A stretch of DNA of 14,108 nucleotides, from NCBI GenBank assembly GCA_022496185.1, contig WTXG01000553.1, positions 1 through 14,108 on the forward strand, read 5' to 3'. Below, piece by piece: positions 7,550 through 14,108 of the stretch (position 1 is the stretch's first letter; each line of letters begins with the position of its first letter). The translations under genes and the position numbers were made by a program. The DNA is from Multifurca ochricompacta (Eukaryota > Basidiomycota > Agaricomycetes > Russulales > Russulaceae). The notes below the pieces were generated by a model. That model searched no databases, had not been told where the DNA came from, and saw only the letters and a program-made list of their open reading frames with translations.

Positions 7550-8169
7550 TGTCACAGCCAGGTGCCTGCTGTGTCCGGTCTCGTTTTCGATGTCCGAAGG
7601 CCCTCAAGATGCGGGCGCGCTCAAGATTCGGTTTCTAACAAAGAAGATCTAAATTGGGTCAAAGTTTCAAGTGCCCATGACGATATGGAAGGGGCGCGTG
7701 CAGGAAACGAAGTCGAAGGCAGCGGCAATATGCCCTGCTGAGCTTACTGGGGAGAAGGCTCCTTAAGCTGCCACTTAGGGAGTTCAAGTGGAGTTCTGTG
7801 AAGTCGAATACACCTGTATTAGATACAAGAGAACAGACTTAGGGTCTGTCTCTGTAACCTAGTAGTCTAAATACATGTTTGAGAAGGCACATCAAAGAGA
7901 GGCACATCAGTAACAGGTACATCAGAAGTGTATAAGCTAAATAAAGGGTTCTGATAAGTAGATCGGTAGTCCTGGATCCCAGGGGTTATGCCCTGGAGTG
8001 AGATATAATAGGACATGAGTGAAAAGGAGGGGTTGCGCCCTCTACAGATAATAAATGATGAAAGAAATGGGGACTTCAGAGGGGGCAGCTATCACAGCGC
8101 GTGCGACATATCAGTCACAATGTCGTCACACGCCGTTACGAAACGTCATGCAAACCGCAGATTGTCACA
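7550..8169 (-). mobile_element. Solo LTR 2 nested in the gypsy integrase
   Basis: This 620-bp insert runs TGTCACAGCC ... ATTGTCACA on the plus strand, with inverted tips TGTCACA/TGTGACA and a 5-bp duplication. It is homologous to solo LTR 1 but in the opposite orientation. It has no coding content. Its terminal 60 bp appear richer in intact CpG (gccgttacgaaacg) than the matching part of LTR 1, hinting at a younger insertion, but I have not counted the whole LTR. The strand follows the weak TATA-like assignment used for LTR 1; only the relative orientation is certain. Confidence 0.87.
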
Positions 8170-8174
8170 GGCAG
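8170..8174. repeat. Target site duplication, right copy (ggcag) of solo LTR 2
   Basis: Right-hand partner of 7545-7549. Confidence 0.9.
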
Positions 8175-8789
8175 TCCATAATGCTGGTAGACGTGGTTCA
8201 GGTAGAGTTTTGCAACTCCTTCTGCTGATATTGTCTCGTTACAGGGGATGAAGAGGGCGGCCTTTGAGTAGTCATGGTCCGTGATGGTAAGTATTGAGTC
8301 ATATCCCTGTGATTGTGGGAGTTTGACAATGAAGTCCATAGCGATGGTCTGGAAGGGAGCTGTTGCGACTGGCATAATGGGTGAAAGTGCCAGCGGTCTT
8401 GGGTGAGTGTTTACTTTGTTTGCCTGGCATTCTGCACATCCTTTGACATATGCTTCAACATCCTTTTTCATGTTTGGCCACCAGTAGTCTCGTTTGGCAA
8501 GGGCATAGGTATTTGCGATGCCAGGGTGTCCTGCAGAGGGAAGGTCATGGTGAAAATGGATCACCCCCCTCTTAATGTTGTCACCACCGGTGACAACCAA
8601 TTGATCGCCGTCCTTCCACCAGAGGCCATCTTTCATTTTTATATTATGCGGCTCTGCCCAGGATTTGCACAGTTCCTGGTTCATGTTCTGCGTTACTTGG
8701 GCCCATAGATCCATGTCGTGGAGGCTAACAACAGCGGTCTTCACGAAGACATCTTCTGGTAAAATGACAATATTGTCATTGTCGTTTTC
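8175..8789 (-). pseudogene. pol: Gypsy integrase, zinc-binding domain and first half of the catalytic core
   Basis: Downstream of RNase H, the segment holds the HHCC zinc-binding domain: FHHDLPSAGHPG, then RDYWWPNMKKDVEAYVKGC and CAEC, about 8424-8565. The core begins with the first catalytic Asp in TIAMDFIVKLP (codon about 8334-8336) and continues ILTITDHDYSKAALFIPC and HVYQHYGLP. It is open in this segment, with no stops. Coding stops making sense at the solo LTR tip; the chance tail after YGLP comes from LTR sequence. Together with the segment to its left it would give a full D,D,E integrase. Confidence 0.9.
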
Positions 8790-10174
8790 CCCTTCATCTC
8801 GTCCGGTTGGTCTGGACAGGGCGTCAGCTCGTGCATTACGAGCTCCAGGTAGGTGCTTGAGTGTGAAGTTATACTCTTCAAGCTCCAGGACTTCTCATGC
8901 TATCCGTCGGCTGATCTTGTGCGGCTCCCTCCAGTACAAAAGGTTGGAGTGGTCTGTATAGATGATGGTTTTGTGCAGAGATCCAGCCAAGTATGGTTGC
9001 CAATGTCATAACGCTTTAACGATAGCCAATAATTCCCTGTCCCAAATGTCATAATTTCTTTCTGCTGGTGAGAACGTTTCCGAGTAGAATGCGACGGGAT
9101 GAAGAATTCCTCCAGTATCTCTTTGTGATAAGACTGTGCCGTTGGCATACATGGAAGCATCAACCTCCAGTTCAAAGGGTTTGGCCAAGTCGGGTTGAAT
9201 AAGGACTGGTTCAGAGCTGATAATCGCTTTAATTTGGTCAAATGCTTTCTGTTGTAGTTCGTCCCAGTGCCAGGGTACGTCCTTTTTCAACAAATCATTA
9301 AGTGGTTGGGCAATGGCCGAGAATCCCTTGATGAAGCGTTGGTAGAAATTACAGAATCCGATGAACAATCTGACGTCTTTGGTACACTGAGGGGCGGTCC
9401 ATTCTCGAATGCCTTGCACTTTTACAGGGTCCATGCACACTTGCCCTCCTTCCAGGATAACACCCAGATATTCAACGGTCTTTTGTTCGAAGGAACATTT
9501 GGCAGGTTTCAAATAGAGGTCATGTTTTGCCAGGATTTCTAGTACCTTGTGAACTCGGGTTTGATGGTGGTGAATGTCGTCTTTCATGGCTACCAGGATA
9601 TCATCCATATATACCACGACCTCTTCTGTGAGGATCAAGTCTCGGAAAATGTGATTCATCATGGCCTGGAGGGTTGCTGGTGAATTTGTCAAGCCAAAGA
9701 ACATAATGTTGGGTTCAAAGAGTCCTTGATTGGTCTTGAAGGTGGCTTTGGGCTGGTCGCCTTCTCAGATGCGAATGTTATTGTATCCCCAACAAACGTC
9801 CATCTTTGAAAACAGGGCTTTATCACGCATTTTGTCGATGATTTCGGAGATCAAAGGGAGTGGGTAGTTATTTTTCACCGTGAGTTCGTTAATTCATCTG
9901 TAATCCTGTACCAGTCGTAGTTTTCCGTCCTTCTTTTTAATGAAAAAGAAGGGTGATGCATAAGGCAAGTTGGAAGGTCGTATGTAGCCCTTTGCCAGGT
10001 GCTCCTCCAGGAAAGTAGAAAGCGCTTCCTTTTCTGGCTGTGATAGGGGATAGATCTTACAGTCCACTGATCGTGGGGCATCCGGGATGAAATCAATAGC
10101 ATGATCCCAAGGTCAAGAGGGAGGGAAGCATTGCGATTCTTCTCTGAGAAGACCTTCCATGTCGATGATATTCT
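8790..10174 (-). pseudogene. pol: Gypsy reverse transcriptase and RNase H
   Basis: The RT starts with [13 protein letters not shown] and [11 protein letters not shown], then [59 protein letters not shown] and the intact active site VVYMDDILVA (YMDD at 9600-9611). The connection has FCNFYQRFIKGFS. RNase H follows with PFELEVDASMYANGTVLSQ, RNYDIWDRELLAIVKAL, YTDHSNLLYW and LPGARNARADALSR. In-frame TGA codons stand at 10113-10115, 9894-9896, 9765-9767, 9006-9008 and 8895-8897. There is no TAA, TAG or frameshift. Family Arg positions read as stop (DYR*INE, IRI*EGD) or Cys (DVCWGYNN), which is the same C to T change at CpG. Confidence 0.92.
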
Positions 10175-10908
10175 GCAGGGACTACTTCTTCAAACGTTCT
10201 TTCTGGGTTCTTCTGTGCCTCTGCCTGGGCCAGTTCCGATGCTTTCATAACATAACAATACACCTGATCCACAGGTTCTACATCACTCCAGGTGACGGCC
10301 AATCCCATGACAATAGCATGGGTGAGAGGGTGTCGTGCAGCGTAGTTGTATCCCAGGGACGTAATGATGACTGGGTAGAAATTTTATCCATAGTGGCTCT
10401 GCCCAGTTGATCTTGGTTCGAATGCTGCCAGCCATGGTATCCAGAACCATGTCTTCCTCTCCTAGATCCGTGATGAGGAAGCGAAGTTGCTTCGTTCATT
10501 CCCCAACCTGTACTTCTAAATCACAGCAATGTGTGATTTTCCCAGCTTTGTTAGCTGTTCCATCTATGTTCCAAATGTTTTTCTCTTGGGGAAGTAACTG
10601 TGTCCCCAATCCTAGCGTCCTCTGGAGTGTTGGCTAATGAAGTTGTCTGTAGCCCCAGAGTCGATCAATATCCGTCTGTCGGCCGTCTTCTGTTTGGTTT
10701 CAAAATGTACTGGTATTTTTAACAATTTGAAACGACTAGTGTACACAGAAGTTACATGGAGTGCTCTTGCCCAGGCCAATGGGGTCGAGCCAATCAAAAA
10801 TCCTTCTGGCCAAAGGCCTTGTCAACATCAAGGCGCGTACTGCCTCGTCTTCATTCATCATATGTTCCCAGATAGCTGCCGCTTTCTGTTCTTTAGTCTT
10901 CGGGGCAG
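10175..10908 (-). pseudogene. pol: Gypsy protease region
   Basis: The retropepsin motif ILIDSGATDNFI is clear (DSGAT at 10648-10662), preceded by LKIPVHFETK and, further upstream, EQKAAAIWEHMMNEDEAV. Downstream pieces NIWNIDGTANKAGKIT, KQLRFLITDLGEEDM and TKINWAEPLW fit the protease-to-RT linker of Tf1-like elements. FEEVVPAEYHRHG follows near 10165-10210. The frame changes several times through single-base losses, and a TGA lies at 10496-10498 where Arg is expected. The catalytic Asp is kept, but no continuous protein is possible. Confidence 0.8.
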
Positions 10909-11842
10909 TTACTGGGTTTTCTTTGCTGGGGTAGGTAGATTCTGTATTGGCGGTGTCGTGGTAGTGGTGGCTACTGTTGCTTCAGCAGCACGAACTGTTT
11001 TCTTTGGGCAGAATCGCGACATGTGTCCTGTGCTGGCAGTGAAAGCAGCGCCCTTCCTTCATAAGGTTTTTCTTTTCATCGTCGGTAAGGGCTGCATGGG
11101 CCTTGGTGATCTGCCGATGTGTCCATGGCGTTGGGGTCTCGAGGATGGGTAGGTTTTACCCCAAACGCCGCCTTCCACTGATCTCGGGTTTTACCCTTCT
11201 TTGTATCAACTCCAAATCGTGTTTGGAAGTCTAGATATCCTGCTGCTGTGTTCTGGCAGCACTTGTCCACTGGCTCCATGACTCGGGGTGATGGAATTGA
11301 ATGATGTTTTTCACCAGGGGGTTGGGCAACCCCTGGGAGAAGAGGTCAAGCGTTGCCTCTTCATTCACATCATACCCTGCTCTCTTGGCCAGGTTGCGAA
11401 ATCTGGCTACATAGCCATCCAAGTCCCCTCTCTCCATTTTGAGGGACTTCAGTTCTCTGGCAGCCTTCTGTTGGCCTGCCCATCTGTGAAGGCGTCTTTA
11501 AATCTTTGCGCCACTACATCCCACAGGTCTTCGTCTGTGGTTCTGGTTCCAGCTGTAACTCTGTCATTCAGCCATTCAATCTGCTCCATTGTCCAATCAT
11601 CGACGGAATCTCCTCTGATAAGCGAGAGGAAAGGTTGGTTCGTTGGAAAGGGTTCACGATCTGGGGACGTCATGATTGAAATTTTTGAACATCTCAAACT
11701 CGAGCATGAACTTTTTGCTCTGTGATCGGTCACCGGTAAATGTGGTCGGCAGGACTCCCATAAGGCGTCCTGATGGGGGAGGGAGGTTTGGAGCGGGGAC
11801 AATGGGAGTGGGGTCGGGTAACTGTGCAGCAATGGTCGACAT
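10909..11842 (-). pseudogene. gag: Gypsy Gag (capsid and nucleocapsid)
   Basis: A likely start is ATG at 11842 (MSTIAAQLPDPTP), followed by a Pro-rich part and GVLPTTFTGDRSQSKKFMLEFEMF. The capsid-type retrotransposon Gag region runs through PFLSLIRGDSVDDW, LWDVVAQRFKDAF, MERGDLDGYVARFRNLAKRAGYD and LFSQGLPNPLVKNI. The C-terminus has HPRDPNAMDTSADH and a knuckle, CFHC ... HMSRFCPKK, at 11008-11046. Frameshifts lie near 11690, 11465, 11250, 11095 and inside the knuckle. The last frame ends at a TAA (10909-10911), and the protease side continues in a different frame; I saw no standard slippery heptamer there. Gag would package the element RNA if it were intact. Confidence 0.8.
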
Positions 11843-12309
11843 TGTTGGGTAATGATAGTCGGGGTGTCTGAGGTTTGTCGTGTGATTTGGGGAGAGACTA
11901 AAGCAGATGTTCTGAACGTAGTACTCTCGGTGCAACTGTCTGAGCCGTAAAACTGTGGCTATGACTTGTGCGTCTTCGCTGCTTTCTTCGATGTATTCTT
12001 CTGGTTCTGAATCTGTGACGATGGCTGGAGGATTTCTCTCCAAGGTCCTAGGCCGTACTCTGGTGGGGCAGGTCCTGTGGTAACCCAGGAACGATGGCTT
12101 CTAGAGTAACGGATACGGTACCAGACCCTCTTCTGTTCGTCGTATTCAACTGGCTGGTACTGGTCGTCGTGATAGACGTAGTATCCAAACTCGGTTTCAA
12201 AATCTTTCCAGACGGCAGAGCCAAGGACTTGTTGTGAAAGATTATCCTCGTCTCAGCGGTTGATGAGTTCTTCATTGTGCAAGGTCTGACTGCGGCTGGA
12301 TGAAGCCAC
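11843..12309 (-). pseudogene. Leader ORF upstream of gypsy Gag
   Basis: Between the primer site and the Gag ATG, the minus strand reads as protein-like sequence: VLGSAVWKDFETEFGYY, RVWYRIRYSRSHRSWV and TGPAPPEYGLGPW. After a one-base frame change near 12020 it continues TDSEPEEYIEESSED and LRQLHREYYVQN. The first codon in frame is GTG at 12307-12309 in a CCACCGTGGC context. An ancestral CACCATGGC start is plausible but inferred. A TGA at 12253-12255 falls after INR, as with the other decayed CGA codons. It may be the N-terminus of Gag or a separate small ORF. I do not recognise a domain. Confidence 0.55.
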
Positions 12310-12318
12310 GGTGGGGAG

Positions 12319-12329
12319 AGACTCAACTT
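12319..12329 (-). promoter_or_regulatory. Primer-binding site of self-priming (Tf1-like) type
   Basis: Two bases inside the LTR end, the minus strand reads AAGTTGAGTCT. It pairs over exactly 11 nt with AGACTCGACTT at 12566-12556 of the same LTR, with ten Watson-Crick pairs and one G-U. That partner lies 34 nt after the TATA box, where the transcript should begin. No TGG typical of a tRNA primer site follows the LTR. Confidence 0.75.
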
Positions 12330-12331
12330 AA

Positions 12332-12923
12332 TGTAATGCCTGGTGCGGGCGTTCGTCATGACGTGTGATGAGTCGCGTAGCGAACTACGAAGTCAGGTGT
12401 GCACTGTCTTCCAAGTACACGGAGATCGGGTGAGAAGTCAACACAAAGGAGCTAATCCCTTAGTGTGGTGAGCGGACAAGTGCCAGAAGCACTGAGACGA
12501 TTCAAGAGTCGGGTCTTAGGAATCACCCAGAAGGTAATGCACCAAGTCGATTAAGAAGTCGAGTCTGAGGCATACAGGCTATCTAGGCAGGCCTTATATA
12601 CGTAGTAGAGATCGGAGTCCGAATCGGAGTGTTGTACTTGGTGTATCAACGAAGTCGTAATATATCCAAAGGGGGAACAGGGTTAAGTGGGCCAGGTGAG
12701 AATATACATAGATGAATCTGGTATAGTCGCGATTCTGGTGGGAAAATACATAAGCGTTCTTGTGTAAGGTATGAGTCAGAGATAAGCACAGCCTCGGGTC
12801 AAAGATAAGGAACAAATAGGTACAAAGGAAGTCATGACACAGTCAACAAAGGGATAAACAGGGCCAAAGGTCATGTCACGTGAAGGAAAAAGAAAACAAG
12901 ACGACGCCATGGGGTTCATAACA
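12332..12923 (-). repeat. Gypsy LTR, 5' LTR in the element's sense
   Basis: On the plus strand it runs TGTAATGCC ... CATAACA, 592 bp, paired with 4105-4696. On the minus strand it is the promoter LTR. Its R/U5 side faces the primer site at 12319-12329. Confidence 0.95.
12594..12600 (-). promoter_or_regulatory. TATA box of the gypsy promoter LTR
   Basis: The minus strand reads TATATAA then GGC. The predicted start, A at 12566, is 34 nt downstream of the first T and is also the first base able to pair with the primer site. Both LTRs keep this motif unchanged. Confidence 0.7.
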
Positions 12924-12928
12924 CTATG
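12924..12928. repeat. Target site duplication, right copy (ctatg) of the gypsy element
   Basis: Right-hand partner of 4100-4104. Confidence 0.93.
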
Positions 12929-13008
12929 AAATGACAGACCTTGGTGAGCTTACCTGGATTCTTGGGATGCATGTCACTTGCGACTGGAAAGCAGGTTGGA
13001 TGGCACTA
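12929..13008 (+). pseudogene. pol: Ty1/copia reverse transcriptase, resumed fragment
   Basis: The copia frame resumes as EMTDLGELTWILGMHV, a very characteristic stretch of copia RT that follows the YVDD block, then TCDWKAGWMAL. The usual family sequence has Arg where TCDW has Cys, again a CpG-type change. Homology stops at GWMAL (13008), where the TAGTGAATAGC repeat begins. The rest of the RT and RNase H are not found in the window. Confidence 0.85.
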
Positions 13009-13262
13009 GTGAATAGCAGGGGTAACCCCCGGGTATCTTCATTGGTACCTGTACCCGTACCCGTGGGTTACCCGCAGGTCACCTGCGGGTTGCCTGTGTT
13101 AAATGCATGCAAGTTCTTTACTTGCATCGTGCATTTTGGATATCCGGCCTGGGCCATCCTGGACCAAGGAGATACACAACATGTTCATTTATGGCTGCTT
13201 AAGATCCCTCAATGACTCTTGTTTTATGCTCAGAAGATTAAGATAATTCATTATTCCATTTT
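13007..13262. repeat. Repeat unit 1 with hAT-like end motif
   Basis: The unit begins TAGTGAATAGCAGGGGTAAC and is followed by repeated (G)TACCC and GGGTA words. It contains an exact palindrome, ACCCGCAGGT/ACCTGCGGGT (13070-13090), a conserved small hairpin (ATGCAAG...CTTGCAT) and AGAAGATTAAG. The TAGTG-type end and subterminal ACCCG/GGGTA words resemble hAT DNA transposon ends. No opposite terminus, 8-bp duplication or transposase is visible, so the class is uncertain. It interrupts the copia RT. Confidence 0.45.
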
Positions 13263-13406
13263 TATTTTATTATGCTGGTCTCAATTTTATACAAGCACAA
13301 CTAAAATCCACCCAATATACAGAGATGATTAGATAGGATGTAATAGAACATTGAATGAAAAGCCTGTCAGATAACCACACAGAATGCAAAATAATTGACA
13401 AATGCA
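13263..13406. other. AT-rich spacer between repeat units
   Basis: I see no coding frame, RNA gene or recognisable repeat here. The sequence is AT-rich and is probably internal to the same nonautonomous element. Confidence 0.4.
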
Positions 13407-13655
13407 TAGTGATTGGCAGGGGTAACCCCTGGATATTTGTTTTGATACCCAGTTACCCATAAAATGAAACGCGTGCAAGTCTTTACTTGCATTGCACATT
13501 TCGGACACTCGGCCCAGTCCATCCCAGTCAAGGAGATACACACTTGGATACCAATACATTCATCTGTAGCTACTCAGGATCCCTCAATAATTGCTGATTT
13601 ATGTCAGAAGATTAAGTTTATTCTTTATTTACATTATTATTTTATTTCATTTTGT
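13407..13655. repeat. Repeat unit 2 with hAT-like end motif
   Basis: It begins TAGTGATTGGCAGGGGTAAC, exactly 400 bp after unit 1, in direct orientation. It shares with unit 1 the TACCC words, the TGCAAG...CTTGCA hairpin, AGGAGATACACA, GGATCCCTCAATAA-like sequence and AGAAGATTAAG. It lacks the 21-bp palindrome of unit 1. It may be a nested or tandem copy. Confidence 0.5.
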
Positions 13656-14108
13656 GGAACAGGCATGGCGCAGGCTTGTACTTTAGATGTACTATATCAG
13701 CTACTAGATTAAATGAACACATTATCTCATTATCTCATTTAATGATGTGATTTGATCATATGTCAGATCTTAGATGTATATTCTATGGATCTAATTAATT
13801 TGTGAACGCATTTCTGTTGTGTTATCTATGCATGATCACAATCTTGTCGGACCAATGGAAAATCGCAGCCGTGATTGTTAAGTCAACCTTCCTTAATAGG
13901 AAGGAGATCAGACCAATATGCTGGTCCATGCGATGCAATGTAGTCGCTGCTCTATGCAGCCTGTAATACATGCGGGCCTTGTTTCAGTAAAATAATTTGA
14001 TAATTAGATTATAGAATAGTCTAAAGTAGTCTAGAGTGTATTTAGATAGTGCCAGACTGGCAGAATTGATCGCGCGTTAATAAAACAGTTGCATCATGAT
14101 TTTTAAGA
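13656..14108. other. Non-coding AT-rich tail, possible LTR start at 13876
   Basis: No protein-coding frame is convincing. A TGTTAAGTCAACC start at 13876 leads into a perfect hairpin CCTTCC-TTAATA-GGAAGG (13887-13904) and then GACCA...TGGTC. An AATAAA lies near 14080. This could be the start of another LTR that runs past the window edge, but no second copy or duplication is available to test it. Confidence 0.25.

Larger units (their letters stand above)
4105..12923 (-). mobile_element. Complete Ty3/gypsy chromovirus (Tf1/sushi-like), minus strand
   Basis: This is an 8,819-bp element with 592-bp LTRs, TG...CA ends and a 5-bp duplication, read right to left. Without the two nested solo LTRs and one copy of each of their duplications it is 7,500 bp. 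Order in its own sense: LTR, self-complementary primer site, leader ORF, gag, protease, RT, RNase H, integrase, chromodomain, zinc-knuckle ORF, polypurine tract, LTR. The chromodomain after the integrase and the primer-site layout place it with chromoviruses of the Tf1/sushi type. RT to chromodomain is free of frameshifts, while the leader, gag, protease and the 3' ORF carry several. LTR divergence is about 2.2% (13 substitutions), so insertion is fairly recent, although CpG decay makes any date unreliable. Confidence 0.9.

Noticed and set aside
7550..8169. Inverted repeat pair of 6284-6972 and 7550-8169 as a foldback DNA transposon
   Set aside because: Each copy has its own different 5-bp duplication and TG...CA tips, so they are separate solo LTRs and not termini of one element.
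7442..8251. Plus-strand ORFs of about 80-100 residues in and around solo LTR 2
   Set aside because: They start in antisense integrase or inside the LTR, have no domain character and cross the insertion borders.
10905..10920. Programmed -1 Gag-Pol frameshift before the TAA at 10909-10911
   Set aside because: The bases AAG AAA ACC CAG do not form a standard slippery heptamer in frame, and the region has several plain single-base losses nearby.
12311..12331. tRNA primer-binding site for the gypsy element
   Set aside because: No TGG follows the LTR end, and the 11-nt match to the LTR transcript start is a better and more complete explanation.

Overview
The window looks like a repeat-rich, non-genic stretch of a fungal chromosome, most likely a basidiomycete (Agaricomycete-like). 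That placement is an inference. It rests on a Tf1/sushi-type chromovirus, a copia polyprotein with an integrase-RT order, short GTAAGT...CTAAC...TAG intron-like segments, and decay confined to CpG sites. I see no ordinary host gene, tRNA, rRNA, CRISPR array or bacterial feature. Everything recognisable is transposable-element DNA, stacked in layers.

Layer 1, + strand: a Ty1/copia gag-pol polyprotein. It enters at base 1 inside gag and is cut into pieces: 1-630, 1638-4104 and 12929-13008. Removing the later insertions, each with one copy of its 5-bp target duplication, puts all pieces in one continuous frame.

Layer 2: (a) a 1,002-bp double LTR at 631-1632 (duplication ctaag) between copia gag and protease. 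(b) A complete Ty3/gypsy chromovirus on the minus strand, 4105-12923 (duplication ctatg), which splits the copia reverse transcriptase. Its two LTRs are 592 bp each. Internal order in its own sense: primer site, leader ORF, gag, protease, RT, RNase H, integrase, chromodomain, an extra zinc-knuckle ORF, polypurine tract. (c) Repeats with a hAT-like end motif from about 13007 onward, where copia homology stops.

Layer 3: two solo LTRs of one family in opposite orientation inside the gypsy integrase, 6284-6972 (duplication caggt) and 7550-8169 (duplication ggcag). Removing them restores a single pol frame from RT through chromodomain.

All the elements appear dead, and they died in a patterned way. 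Every premature stop in both pol genes is TGA, mostly where family alignments have Arg (CGA to TGA). The two gypsy LTRs differ by 13 transitions and no transversions, and 11 of the 13 lie in CpG. This points to methylated-CpG deamination or a CpG-type RIP. The points most worth a second look are a Tf1-like 11-nt self-priming site in the gypsy element, its 3' zinc-knuckle ORF, and the double LTR, whose intron-like and repeat blocks have evolved in concert.
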